Origin: UBA2653 sp964572685
Lineage (GTDB): Bacteria; Pseudomonadota; Gammaproteobacteria; Legionellales; Legionellaceae
Assembly: GCA_964572685.1 (NCBI GenBank)
Contig: CAZNFJ010000020.1
Coordinates: 1 to 33,496 of the forward strand
DNA length: 33,496 nt
Reading direction: 5' to 3'
Positions 24,236 to 32,875 of this stretch are shown one piece after another. Position numbers and translations under genes: made by a program. How positions within the stretch are numbered: position 1 is the first letter of the stretch; every line of letters begins with the position of its first letter. The notes under the pieces were generated by a model that did not search any database, was not told the origin of the DNA, and was given only the letters and a program-made list of their open reading frames with translations.

Positions 24236-25951
24236 TTACACATAGGCATCTACATGCTCTTGCATATTTTGAATGATTAATTGTAAGCGTTGTCGCCCCT
24301 GATATTCATTGATATCCAATTGATAAACAGCATGAATAAATTCGGCTCGGTGCTTGGGCCATTCTTCCAAATCCACATTGAAAGCTATTGCATCCAAACA
24401 TAAGTCAGAGTCCCGCAACTGTAAAGACAGTTTCAAATGATTTTGACCTACAATTCGCTGATCAATGACTTTAAATATATTATCAAATATCGGCTCTGGA
24501 AAATGTTGCCCCCATGGGCCAGCTTGCTCTATCAGCTGAGCGGTTTGTAAACTAAAATCTTGATGTTTTAGGGGGCCATCACTCCAAATATGTTCAGTTG
24601 TTTCATATCCCTGTAAAACAATCTCTGTTTCATACGCATTCACAAAAAACGCATAATCTTTGGGAGCAATGCTTAAACCTGCCGCCATCGCATGACCACC
24701 AAATTTTTTCATCAGCATTGGATTTTTCAAAGCCATAGAAGCCAATACATCACGAATATTCAAACCCGGTACCGAACGAAGAGAAGCTTTTAATTCCTCA
24801 TCAGAGGCTTTGGAGAAAATACACGTCGGCTTTGAAAACCGATCTTTAATACGGCTTGCCAAAATACCGATAACCCCTTGGTGCCAATCAGGGTGATACA
24901 AACAAATACTTTTTTTCTCACTAAAATCCTCATACAAATCATCAATGATTTTCAAAGCCTCTAATTGCATTTGTGATTCAATTTGACGTCGCTCACGATT
25001 CAAAGAATCCAAATCTCTAGCCATAGGCAAGGCTGCCTGCAAATTAGGGGATAATAAACAATTAATACCCAAAGACATGTCTTCCAATCGCCCTGCTGCA
25101 TTTAATCGAGGACCAACAGCAAAACCAAAGTCACTGGCTTTTAATCGCGATAATGAACGTCCAGCGACTTCTAACAGGGCCATAATACCAGGACGACCTA
25201 AACCTTTTTTTAGTCGATTTAATCCTTGTCTAACCATGATTCGATTATTTCGATCCAGCGGCACCACATCTGCAACTGTACCCAAAGCAACCAAATCTAA
25301 AAATTGAGCCATATTGGGTATATCTCGGCCCTGGAACCAATCTCTTTCCATCAAGACTTTACGTAGTGCACACATCACATAAAAAATGACTCCAACCCCT
25401 GCTATTGCTTTGGATGGAAATGCGCAATGAGCCTGATTAGGGTTAACAATTGCATCCGCATCAGGAAGAACATCGCCTGCGATATGATGATCGGTAATCA
25501 AGACACGCATACCCAGTTCTTTGGCACGAGCAACGCCTTCAATATTGGATATCCCGTTATCAACCGTCACAATCAAATCCGGATGAAGACTTTCAGCATA
25601 TTCAACAATACCGACACTTAAACCATATCCAAAATTAAAACGATTGGGGACCAAAAAATCAACATGCAATGCGCCCATCGCTTTTAATGCGCTCAGCGCC
25701 AAAGCAGTAGCTGTTGCCCCATCAGCATCAAAATCGCCAATGATTAAAATCTTTTTTTGTTGAAGAATCATATCAGCCAGAATATTGGCTGCTTTATCCA
25801 TATTTAAAAAAGTTTCATAAGGCAAAAGAGCCGATAATTCAATTTGATGTTCTTCAAATTGCACCCCTCGTGCTTGATAAAGCTTCTGAATCAAAGGATG
25901 AATCTCAGGCCATGTTGAGCTATTGTCTTGCGTACGATATTTAATTTCCAA
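24236..25951 (-). CDS. recJ: Single-stranded-DNA-specific exonuclease RecJ
   Basis: RecJ degrades single-stranded DNA 5' to 3' in RecF-pathway recombination and mismatch repair. The 571-residue protein has the DHH-family motifs: IIGDFDADGATAT (about residue 75), VTVDNGIS, TDHHIAGDVLPDADAIVNP (about 150) and the DHHA1 glycine-rich motif KFGGHAMAAG (about 415). A C-terminal OB-like domain with IDQRIVGQNHLKLSL follows. Length is normal. The start overlaps the end of the RpfE-like gene by 11 bases, and the rpfE-recJ order is also known from Xanthomonas, which supports both calls. Confidence 0.96.
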   Translation of the reverse strand: MEIKYRTQDNSSTWPEIHPLIQKLYQARGVQFEEHQIELSALLPYETFLNMDKAANILADMILQQKKILIIGDFDADGATATALALSALKAMGALHVDFLVPNRFNFGYGLSVGIVEYAESLHPDLIVTVDNGISNIEGVARAKELGMRVLITDHHIAGDVLPDADAIVNPNQAHCAFPSKAIAGVGVIFYVMCALRKVLMERDWFQGRDIPNMAQFLDLVALGTVADVVPLDRNNRIMVRQGLNRLKKGLGRPGIMALLEVAGRSLSRLKASDFGFAVGPRLNAAGRLEDMSLGINCLLSPNLQAALPMARDLDSLNRERRQIESQMQLEALKIIDDLYEDFSEKKSICLYHPDWHQGVIGILASRIKDRFSKPTCIFSKASDEELKASLRSVPGLNIRDVLASMALKNPMLMKKFGGHAMAAGLSIAPKDYAFFVNAYETEIVLQGYETTEHIWSDGPLKHQDFSLQTAQLIEQAGPWGQHFPEPIFDNIFKVIDQRIVGQNHLKLSLQLRDSDLCLDAIAFNVDLEEWPKHRAEFIHAVYQLDINEYQGRQRLQLIIQNMQEHVDAYV

Positions 25952-26636
25952 AAGTCACCCATTGTTTAATGCGATTCCAAAAAGAAGGCGGTTGTTGAAT
26001 AAATTCAGAATCTTGCCACCACCAGTGTATTTGACAATGCGATGTCAACCAAACTGGCGTATCGCAAGCATCCATCATGACTATGTCGCGGTCTATTAAA
26101 GACATCTGGCTTTTATAGGTCAAAACAGCAGATGGATATTGATACTCTCCCGCACCCCATACCCAAACACCATTGACCTCTTTTATCTTTTGAGATTCAA
26201 ATAACATTTGAATCTCTGTAAACCATGTTTTCCATTCTTTAGGCCAAGCATCTAAAAAAGGCTTTAAAGATTGATGGACTATGTTAAATAAAGGGGAAGA
26301 ATCTAGCTTGGGCATGTTCCTTGCTTTGATAAGCCAAAGATGAGGCAAGGCACGATGTAAAACCCAGCCATCGGCACTGATAAACTCAGAAAATATTTGA
26401 TAATAATCATCCAATGCTTTAGAAAAACCATCTGTAATCATCAAGACATCACGATGGGTAGTATGAAAATAGACTGGACTCACCAATAACCACTCGCCCT
26501 CTTCTAAACCACATTCCATTGCATAAGCCTTGGCAAAACCCATTTGATTAGAAGCAGCAACAAGATTCATCAAGGGCGTGCGATGGACCATCGGCGCTTC
26601 TGTTCCATAAGGCGCATCAACAATGATTTGCAACAT
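25941..26636 (-). CDS. RpfE-like (phosphoglycerate mutase-related) protein
   Basis: The 231-residue soluble protein has the block EVNGVWVWGAGEY, which resembles the NGxWxWGxG signature of the RpfE/COG4255 group related to cofactor-independent phosphoglycerate mutase. It sits directly upstream of recJ, as rpfE does in Xanthomonas. The N-terminus (MLQIIVDAPYG) could be a strand leading to an active site, but the metal ligands of a full mutase are not apparent. Its role is therefore unknown, probably regulatory or degenerate. It starts two bases after the Mth938-like gene ends and overlaps recJ by 11 bases. Identification rests on one motif and on gene order. Confidence 0.5.
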   Translation of the reverse strand: MLQIIVDAPYGTEAPMVHRTPLMNLVAASNQMGFAKAYAMECGLEEGEWLLVSPVYFHTTHRDVLMITDGFSKALDDYYQIFSEFISADGWVLHRALPHLWLIKARNMPKLDSSPLFNIVHQSLKPFLDAWPKEWKTWFTEIQMLFESQKIKEVNGVWVWGAGEYQYPSAVLTYKSQMSLIDRDIVMMDACDTPVWLTSHCQIHWWWQDSEFIQQPPSFWNRIKQWVTFGN

Positions 26637-26638
26637 AC

Positions 26639-27007
26639 CTACCCCAATAAGAAAACACCTAATACCCCTCGCCCTTCACTGAGCAGGATATTAAAAGTAC
26701 GACACGCCGCTCCTAGAGGCATGACTTCTATCCCAATTTGACGTTCAGAAAACCATTGACGAAGTTCAAAGACTACATCAGAAAAAGTTTCTTGATGTCC
26801 AATAATCATCACATCAATCCCTTCTAAATCAATGGATTGTAGATGTAAAAGTGTCAATTCTTGAATCGAAATAACTTCATCCAGAACACTTATCGCTTTT
26901 GCGCTCACCACTGTCAAAGTCTGATATGGTTGATCTTGAATTTGAATAGCGTTTTTAGAATATGATAAAATTGCGTGTGGCGGTAATCGTTCTTTTTGAA
27001 TGTCCAC
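26639..27007 (-). CDS. Mth938-like (DUF498/NDUFAF3-type) protein
   Basis: The 122-residue protein shows the compact Mth938 fold signature: VMIIGHQE, then GIEVMPLGAACRTFNILLSEGRGVLGVFLL at the C-terminus. Bacterial members are of unknown biochemical function; the mitochondrial relative NDUFAF3 helps assemble respiratory complex I. The start is GTG at 27007 and shares one base with the lolD stop (TAGTG). An AGGAGA ribosome site lies six bases upstream. Confidence 0.8.
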   Translation of the reverse strand: MDIQKERLPPHAILSYSKNAIQIQDQPYQTLTVVSAKAISVLDEVISIQELTLLHLQSIDLEGIDVMIIGHQETFSDVVFELRQWFSERQIGIEVMPLGAACRTFNILLSEGRGVLGVFLLG

Positions 27008-27693
27008 TACATCTCTCCTAATTGACCATCAACCAACTGATAGATTTTATCCATTTTTTTAGCCAACTCTATATCATGCGTTACAATAACCATCGCAGTT
27101 TGGGCTTGATGATTTAAATCATTCCATAAGTTTAATACATGATGTGCTGTTGCATTATCTAAATTACCCGTGGGTTCATCCGCTAAAATACAGCGAGGGG
27201 CTGTGACCATGGCACGCGCAATCGCAACACGTTGTCGTTCACCGCCTGATAATTGATGGGGACGATGAGTTAAGCGTTCATAAAGCCCCATTTTGCTTAA
27301 TAACGCTAGGGCTCTTGATTCGACCTCTTGTTGTGGGAGTTTTTGCAGCATCAGAGGAAGCATGGTATTTTCCAATGCAGTTAATTCTGGCAACAAATGA
27401 TGGAACTGATAAACAAAGCCCAAGACTTGATTTCGCGTCAAACATCGTTTTTTCTCTGATAAATTTTTCCAATTTTCCCCGTTGACTTCAATAACACCCT
27501 CGGAGGCAAAATCAAGACCTCCTAATAAATGTAATAAAGTACTTTTTCCAGAACCAGAGGGGCCAACAATCGCCACTCTCTCAGCAGGCTCAAGTTTAAA
27601 ATCTATCGCTTTTAAAACATGAATGGTTTGCGAGCCATCATCAAATTTTTTAGAGACTTGTTGTGCATGGATTAAGGTTTGAGTTTTATTCAT
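27007..27693 (-). CDS. lolD: Lipoprotein-releasing ABC transporter ATPase LolD
   Basis: LolD powers release of outer-membrane lipoproteins from the inner membrane to the LolA chaperone. The 228-residue ABC protein has Walker A GPSGSGKST (44-52), a Q-loop region GFVYQFHHLLPELTALEN, signature LSGGERQR (about 148-155), Walker B CILADEP, and the switch histidine in IVTHD. GFVYQFHHLLPEFTALENV-like wording is diagnostic of LolD among ABC ATPases. The gene overlaps the upstream membrane subunit by eight bases and is coupled to the Mth938-like gene downstream. Confidence 0.95.
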   Translation of the reverse strand: MNKTQTLIHAQQVSKKFDDGSQTIHVLKAIDFKLEPAERVAIVGPSGSGKSTLLHLLGGLDFASEGVIEVNGENWKNLSEKKRCLTRNQVLGFVYQFHHLLPELTALENTMLPLMLQKLPQQEVESRALALLSKMGLYERLTHRPHQLSGGERQRVAIARAMVTAPRCILADEPTGNLDNATAHHVLNLWNDLNHQAQTAMVIVTHDIELAKKMDKIYQLVDGQLGEM

Positions 27694-28945
27694 GATGAAG
27701 TGCCTCTGTGATGATAATACGACCCGCTCGCCAGGATGGATAAATTGTGGCCAGCCAACTCAAACCCAAGGCCGTCAAGACTACTTTAATAATATCATGA
27801 CTATCAATATGCACAGGTAAATGGTCAACAAAATAAATATTCGATGATAACCACTGCACCCCCAGATATGACTGAAGAAAATCAACAATGTGCGTGGCAT
27901 TCATAGCTAAAAGCAGTCCAGCAATCACTCCCAAAAGCGTGCCACCTAAGCCCAGTAACATTCCCTGAATCATAAAGATCATCATAATTAAACGTGGTGT
28001 TCCACCTAAAGTACGAAGAATAGCAATTTCGGCCTGCTTATCCGTGACGACCATCACCAAGGAAGACACCAAATTAAATGCAGCAACAGCAATAATCAAT
28101 AATAGAATAAAAAACATCATGGTTTTTTCCATTTTGACAGCTTGAAAAAATGGTCCATAAGTCAAAGTCCAATCACCCACCACGTAACCACTCCCCAATT
28201 CATTGGCAATTTTTTGAGCCAATTGCGGTGCATGATAAACATTTTGAATCTTAAGTTTTAATCCAGTAACGGCCTCATCCATTTGCAAAAGTGCTTGAGC
28301 ATCTTTGATGTCAATAAAGGCCAGTTTGGTATCAAAGTTAAAACCATGTCCAGCTGAAAAAACGCCTTGAACTTTAAAACGTTTAAATCTTGGAATCATG
28401 CCTAAAGGAGTAGGCGTTGCCTGCGGTAGCATAATCGTCATTTGATCACCAACCATCAACCCCAAACTTTCAGCCAAGTTTTGACCTACTGCAATTCCAA
28501 AAGGTTCAAGTTTAAGCTTTGAGCCACTGATGAGTTTTTGAGAAAAATGAGAAAATTGTTCCTCGAGTTTAAAATCAACTCCGGTTACCACCAATGGCTG
28601 TACTTGCCCCATAAATGAAACAAGTCCTTGCGTACCAATAAAAGGTGCCACAACCTCAACTTCTGGTATTTTGGCTAGTTTTTTGCTCAAGTCCTGCCAA
28701 TCATCCAAATGACCATCTCGATGATTGATGGTAATAGATGGCGCCATATCAAAAAAACGTTTGTGAATTTCCACATCAAAACCATTCATCACAGATAGTA
28801 CAGTAATTAATACAGCAACCCCTAGCGCAATACCTAACATAGATGTTAAAGATATGAATGAAACAAAATGGCTTTTACTTTTAGAACGAGTGTAACGCCA
28901 TCCCAAAGCCAAAGATAAAGGTTTTTTTATGGTACGCATGTCCAT
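27686..28945 (-). CDS. LolC/LolE-family lipoprotein-releasing transporter subunit
   Basis: This is the inner-membrane partner of LolD. The 419-residue protein has one N-terminal helix (VSFISLTSMLGIALGVAVLI, about residues 27-46), a large periplasmic MacB-like domain, and three C-terminal helices beginning MMFFILLLIIAVAAFNLVSSLVM. VMNGFD after helix 1 and LRTLGG in the C-terminal half are family hallmarks. Only one such subunit is present. In lolF-type organisms a single protein replaces LolC and LolE, so this may be LolF-like; a second gene elsewhere cannot be excluded. Two in-frame ATGs (28945 and 28939) are possible and ribosome-site evidence is weak. It heads the minus-strand cluster running to lipA. 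Confidence 0.88.
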   Translation of the reverse strand: MDMRTIKKPLSLALGWRYTRSKSKSHFVSFISLTSMLGIALGVAVLITVLSVMNGFDVEIHKRFFDMAPSITINHRDGHLDDWQDLSKKLAKIPEVEVVAPFIGTQGLVSFMGQVQPLVVTGVDFKLEEQFSHFSQKLISGSKLKLEPFGIAVGQNLAESLGLMVGDQMTIMLPQATPTPLGMIPRFKRFKVQGVFSAGHGFNFDTKLAFIDIKDAQALLQMDEAVTGLKLKIQNVYHAPQLAQKIANELGSGYVVGDWTLTYGPFFQAVKMEKTMMFFILLLIIAVAAFNLVSSLVMVVTDKQAEIAILRTLGGTPRLIMMIFMIQGMLLGLGGTLLGVIAGLLLAMNATHIVDFLQSYLGVQWLSSNIYFVDHLPVHIDSHDIIKVVLTALGLSWLATIYPSWRAGRIIITEALHHE

Positions 28946-29037
28946 CCATTAAAAAAAATAATATTTCATTGTACACAATATTTTCGCATCAAGGTATCCA
29001 TCATGACTTCTTTCATCCAAAAAAAGTGACTATAGTG

Positions 29038-29065
29038 TTCAAAAAAACTCAAAAGAGTCTATAAT
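29038..29065 (+). promoter_or_regulatory. Predicted promoter of the 470-residue membrane protein
   Basis: TTCAAA (29038-29043) and a perfect TATAAT (29060-29065) are 16 bases apart. A second TATAAT lies at 29072-29077. The gene starts at 29095, so the leader would be 10-25 bases. The 149-base gap also holds the unresolved promoter of the divergent lolC/E-like gene. Confidence 0.45.
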
Positions 29066-29094
29066 AAGGTATATAATTTTGTTTTGAGCGTAAC

Positions 29095-30507
29095 ATGCCC
29101 ATTCAATTAAAAAAAGAGGACTATTACCAATATAATTATCATGCCAACATCGTTGCTATTTGTGAACATTGGCAAAATAGTAAAAATTTTGATGTCAGCA
29201 AACAAAAACATCGTCAAATTCTTGCAATGTACCATCATAGTCTACACATTAAAGATATCATTGATAAAAACATGTGGAGGAGACACCTCAAATCTAAAGA
29301 CAATCAAGAAAAAATTGCATCATTAGAAAAGCCAATGTCTGAAATATCTGAGTATTTCAAATTAGAAGGATTAGCCGCCCTATTTGCACAAGATGAAGTC
29401 AGAGATTTTGAATCCCAATTCCCCTTTTATACAGCAGACATCAACACAAACAAAATCCATGAAAAAAAATCTGAATTATCTGAAAATGCCATACAATACA
29501 TTACATTAGTGAATGCTGAACGGGTCTTCCTGGGTGTCGTCAGAAATTTCTTTTCTTTTATGCTCAGAAACTCCTGGTATTTTGATGTGGTCAAACAACT
29601 GAATGTTTTTAGTGTTCTTCTGGCCAATTATTTATATATATTTCGTTTGAATTTAAATCTATACGTTATGTTCACTGTTCAACAAAGTGAGCATTTCAAA
29701 GAACTCTCATATTGGGAAAAATCATACGGTTACCTTGTTGCCAATCAAAGACAAATATTGAATGATATTTTTTGGAATATTATTCTTTTTGGAATATCAA
29801 TTAACTATTATATTAAAAGCTTTCAGGTCGAGAAGTTCTTTGCTCAAGAAACCACAGGTCTGGGTATTAATATATTTATTGGCATTGCCTTAATGTTTGA
29901 TGTCTGGAATAGCTATCAATCGGTTATTGAACTCGAAAACGATTGGCAAACATTTAAAAAGGAATACCCTAACCTTGAAGATGAATTGAAAGATTCCTTT
30001 GAAAAAATACGTCGTGAAAAAATGTCGCTTGTGTATTTTATGAGCGGAATCTGCATTGTGAGTCTTTTTTCTGGGATACTTGAAATTGGGGATTACATCG
30101 CCAAAAACAACCCCTCACAAATTAGTACGTCAGTCACACATGTGCTCCCTTTTGTAAATATTGCTTTAATTGGCGTCATGTTTTTAGCTCAATTGATTTA
30201 TTTAACTCGTGATTATTGGGATGCAGATTACCAGAATCTTTCACCAGAAGAACAACTAGTTATTCAACAAAAAGCCCTCAATCAAGCGATTGAAGAATTT
30301 CTGAAGATTTTCATCATCGCAATCGTTATATTTGTGATTGCCTCTCAAATTCCTCTGGGTGGTATACCTCAAATGATAGTATTGGCTCTCATCACTGTTG
30401 CCATGATTGCCATAGTCAAAATGATCAAAGACTACATTGAAAAATATTATCTACCCACATCTACATCTGATCAAGGCGAGATTTTGAAAGCTGCCAGTAC
30501 TCAATAA
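29095..30507 (+). CDS. Unknown multi-pass membrane protein (470 residues)
   Basis: I do not recognise the family. The first 165 residues are soluble, charged and helical, with no signal peptide. Predicted membrane segments follow at about 170-195, 223-240, 256-272, 310-330, 348-370 and a long double segment at 402-440. A charged stretch (residues 280-308) between the third and fourth segments looks coiled-coil (LENDWQTFKKEYPNLEDEL). The arrangement, a large N-terminal cytosolic domain with paired helices, is common among effector-like or orphan proteins of intracellular bacteria, but no function can be named. The 3' end overlaps the convergent MazG-like gene by 47 bases. A promoter lies directly upstream. 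Confidence 0.65.
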   Translation: MPIQLKKEDYYQYNYHANIVAICEHWQNSKNFDVSKQKHRQILAMYHHSLHIKDIIDKNMWRRHLKSKDNQEKIASLEKPMSEISEYFKLEGLAALFAQDEVRDFESQFPFYTADINTNKIHEKKSELSENAIQYITLVNAERVFLGVVRNFFSFMLRNSWYFDVVKQLNVFSVLLANYLYIFRLNLNLYVMFTVQQSEHFKELSYWEKSYGYLVANQRQILNDIFWNIILFGISINYYIKSFQVEKFFAQETTGLGINIFIGIALMFDVWNSYQSVIELENDWQTFKKEYPNLEDELKDSFEKIRREKMSLVYFMSGICIVSLFSGILEIGDYIAKNNPSQISTSVTHVLPFVNIALIGVMFLAQLIYLTRDYWDADYQNLSPEEQLVIQQKALNQAIEEFLKIFIIAIVIFVIASQIPLGGIPQMIVLALITVAMIAIVKMIKDYIEKYYLPTSTSDQGEILKAASTQ

Positions 30508-30847
30508 GTTCTGAAAAACTTTTATCTTTCATATGTTCTAAACCCTGTTCTTTAGCAATGGTTTTCATCATTTGTAAGCGAGTATCAAATTTATCGCAGC
30601 TTTGCTTTAAAACATCATGTGAATCAAAGCCACAAAACCAACTCAGAGACATGACTGCATGCATCAAATCTCCAATTTCAGCAGAAAGTAAAACAGAATC
30701 TTGATTGGTCTCATTCAATTGTTCTCTAATTTCACGACATTCACTCTCAATTTGTTGCATTATAGTTATGGCATTAGGCCATGTTAAACCAAAATCCGCT
30801 GCTTTATGCTCTAAATCAATTAATCTATGCCAAATGTCCACTTCCAC
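30461..30847 (-). CDS. MazG-like nucleotide pyrophosphohydrolase
   Basis: The 128-residue protein has the all-alpha NTP pyrophosphatase pattern: WHRLIDLEHKAADFGLTWP, then an acidic metal site ESECREIRE (34-42) paired with EIGDLMHAV (Glu57, Asp60). It is of the short MazG type rather than the tandem-domain E. coli MazG. The conserved tail FDTRLQMMKTIAKEQGL fits. Such enzymes hydrolyse (d)NTPs to monophosphates and cleanse the nucleotide pool. The start is GTG at 30847; a second GTG two codons downstream (30841) is better placed relative to AAGGGG and may be the real start. The gene overlaps the convergent membrane protein at its 3' end. Confidence 0.8.
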   Translation of the reverse strand: MEVDIWHRLIDLEHKAADFGLTWPNAITIMQQIESECREIREQLNETNQDSVLLSAEIGDLMHAVMSLSWFCGFDSHDVLKQSCDKFDTRLQMMKTIAKEQGLEHMKDKSFSELIEYWQLSKSRLDQM

Positions 30848-30916
30848 CCCTTGCCTTATCTAAAAACCCATGCCACTCTAGTATTTTAGAATATAACAAA
30901 TTTCAAAGGTTTTTTC

Positions 30917-32551
30917 ATGAGTCAAGATGTAGAAATAATGGAATATGATGTGCTCATTATTGGTGCAGGCCCTGCCGGTTTAACCACAGCAATTCGATTA
31001 AAACAATTAGCAAAAGCGCAAAAAAAGAATCTTAAAATTTGTATCCTTGAAAAAGGTGCGCAAATTGGCGCACATTTATTATCCGGTGCGGTTTTAAATC
31101 CAGGGGTACTGAAAGAATTATTACCCGATGAATGGCATAAAGCCCCCTTATTAACTCCTGTAAAAAAAGATAAATTCTATCTGCTCACGGAAAAACAAGC
31201 CCTACGACTACCAACGCCTCCACAAATGAAAAATGATGGAAATTATATCATTAGCTTGGGTGAATTTTGTCAGTTCCTGGGTAAAATTGCTGAAGAAATG
31301 GGCATTGAAATTTATCCCGGATTTGCAGCAGCTAAAGTCATTTATAATAAAGCAGGCCATGTACTTGGCGTCACCACAGGTGATATGGGTATAGATAAGA
31401 ATGGGAAAAAAACGGACAAGTATCAACCCGGCATGCATATTCATGCTAAGCAAACAATCTTTGCCGAAGGTTGCCGTGGCAGTCTGAGTAATCAAATCAT
31501 ACAACGCTTTCAACTGAGAATGAACAAGTCCCCACAAACCTATGGACTAGGCATCAAAGAGATCTGGAAAGTTCCCAAAGAACAACATCAGGAAGGTTTA
31601 GTGATTCATACTGTGGGCTGGCCTCTTAATCATGACACCTATGGTGGTTCATTTATTTATCATTTATCACAGAATCGAATTGCTTTGGGATTTGTTACCG
31701 GTTTAGATTATACCAACCCCTATCTGAGTCCTTTTGGTGAAATGCAAAAATTTAAAACCCATCCCATGGTTAAAAACATGCTTCAAGGCGGTGAGCGCAT
31801 CTCATATGGCGCCAAATCTTTGATTGAAGGAGGATGGCAGTCTTTACCTAAGATCACCTTTCCTGGTGGTTTGCTAGTAGGTGATGCTGCAGGCTTTTTA
31901 AATGTCTCTCAAATCAAAGGCATTCATTGCGCCATGCAATCTGGAATGATTGCCGCCGATGCATGTTTTAGTTATCTGAGTGAGCATAATAGTAAAGGTC
32001 AGGAAATTAGGTCTTATCAACACATGGCTGAAGATAACTGGCTTATCAAAAGTTTATACAAAGTCAGAAACATTCGTCCAGGATTTCATTGGGGCTTGAT
32101 ACCAGGTTTAATCAATGCTGCTTGGGAGACTTATATCTCGTACGGTCGAAGTCCTTGGACCTTAAAAAATCATGCGGATAATGCCCAATTAAAAAAAGCA
32201 AGGTTTTGTAAAGAAATCCATTATCCAAAACCGGATAATGTTTTGACTTTTGATAGACTGACTTCTGTTTTTTTAACCAATACTTTTCATACCGAAAATC
32301 AACCGATACATCTTTATTTAAGAGACCCAACGGTTGCAATCAATGTCAATTATAATATGTATGCTTCTCCAGAAACCCGCTATTGTCCAGCGGCTGTTTA
32401 TGAAATCATTCAATCCAACTACGGTCCAAAATTACAAATTAATGCACAAAACTGTATTCATTGCAAAGCTTGTGATATAAAGGATCCCAAACAAAATATC
32501 ATTTGGAACTCACCTGAAGGTGGAGGCGGTCCAAATTATATCGGAATGTAA
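30917..32551 (+). CDS. Electron transfer flavoprotein-ubiquinone oxidoreductase
   Basis: This enzyme passes electrons from ETF (fatty-acid and amino-acid oxidation) to the ubiquinone pool at the inner membrane. The 544-residue protein has the N-terminal FAD motif IIGAGPAGL, EKGAQIGAHLLSGAVL, a quinone-binding and membrane-surface region, GLLVGDAAGFLN and IKGIHCAMQSG for FAD contact. The C-terminal 4Fe-4S domain has cysteines in YCPAAVYE and CIHCKACD, and the protein ends GGGGPNYIGM. All hallmarks are intact. AAAGG about seven bases before the ATG serves as ribosome site. The etfAB genes are not in the window. The stop codon is only two bases before a tRNA gene. Confidence 0.95.
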   Translation: MSQDVEIMEYDVLIIGAGPAGLTTAIRLKQLAKAQKKNLKICILEKGAQIGAHLLSGAVLNPGVLKELLPDEWHKAPLLTPVKKDKFYLLTEKQALRLPTPPQMKNDGNYIISLGEFCQFLGKIAEEMGIEIYPGFAAAKVIYNKAGHVLGVTTGDMGIDKNGKKTDKYQPGMHIHAKQTIFAEGCRGSLSNQIIQRFQLRMNKSPQTYGLGIKEIWKVPKEQHQEGLVIHTVGWPLNHDTYGGSFIYHLSQNRIALGFVTGLDYTNPYLSPFGEMQKFKTHPMVKNMLQGGERISYGAKSLIEGGWQSLPKITFPGGLLVGDAAGFLNVSQIKGIHCAMQSGMIAADACFSYLSEHNSKGQEIRSYQHMAEDNWLIKSLYKVRNIRPGFHWGLIPGLINAAWETYISYGRSPWTLKNHADNAQLKKARFCKEIHYPKPDNVLTFDRLTSVFLTNTFHTENQPIHLYLRDPTVAINVNYNMYASPETRYCPAAVYEIIQSNYGPKLQINAQNCIHCKACDIKDPKQNIIWNSPEGGGGPNYIGM

Positions 32552-32553
32552 AA

Positions 32554-32630
32554 GTCTCAGTGGCGCAGCTGGATAGCGCGGCCCCCTCCTAAGGGGCAGG
32601 TCGCAGGTTCAAATCCTGCCTGGGACACCA
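32554..32630 (+). tRNA. tRNA-Arg (anticodon CCT)
   Basis: The full cloverleaf can be read: acceptor GTCTCAG pairs with CTGGGAC (one G-T pair). The D stem is GCGC/GCGC, the anticodon stem GCCCC/GGGGC around loop CTCCTAA, and the T stem GCAGG/CCTGC around TTCAAAT. The discriminator is A and the CCA end is encoded. The anticodon CCT reads AGG arginine codons. It begins two bases after the stop codon of the ETF oxidoreductase gene and is followed by a 230-base gap. Confidence 0.97.
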
Positions 32631-32848
32631 ATGAATCAATGGGTTATGAATTTACTCACTATTAAGTGTAGTTATGATATTAGAACAGGTGCCTATATGG
32701 GTGCCTAATAAATTATTTGCACTGTTTTGATAGCGAGTTAATAGCTTGGTAAATATCATAAAGAACACTTTACCAACTCCTACATTGCACCAACATGCAA
32801 AACTCTTATAGGCTTTGTTGTATAGTTAATGTAATTCGTGGATTTAAA

Positions 32849-32875
32849 ACCTAATTAAAGGTTAGGTGTTTTTAT
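32849..32875. terminator. Bidirectional AT-rich terminator-like hairpin
   Basis: ACCTAA and TTAGGT form a six-base stem around a seven-base loop (32849-32867), followed on the plus strand by GTTTTTATT and on the minus strand by TTTAAA. It contains the stop codon of the defence-like gene. It could end that gene and any transcript reading through from the tRNA. The remaining sequence between 32631 and 32848 shows no gene or tRNA-derived direct repeat. Confidence 0.45.

Noticed and set aside
30917..32339. Minus-strand frames at 31208-31537 and 32112-32339 within the ETF oxidoreductase gene
   Set aside because: They are antisense to conserved FAD and quinone-binding regions, with no ribosome sites or recognisable products.
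32601..32861. Possible attachment-site duplication of the tRNA-Arg 3' end
   Set aside because: No second copy of the tRNA 3' sequence and no integrase gene is present in the window.
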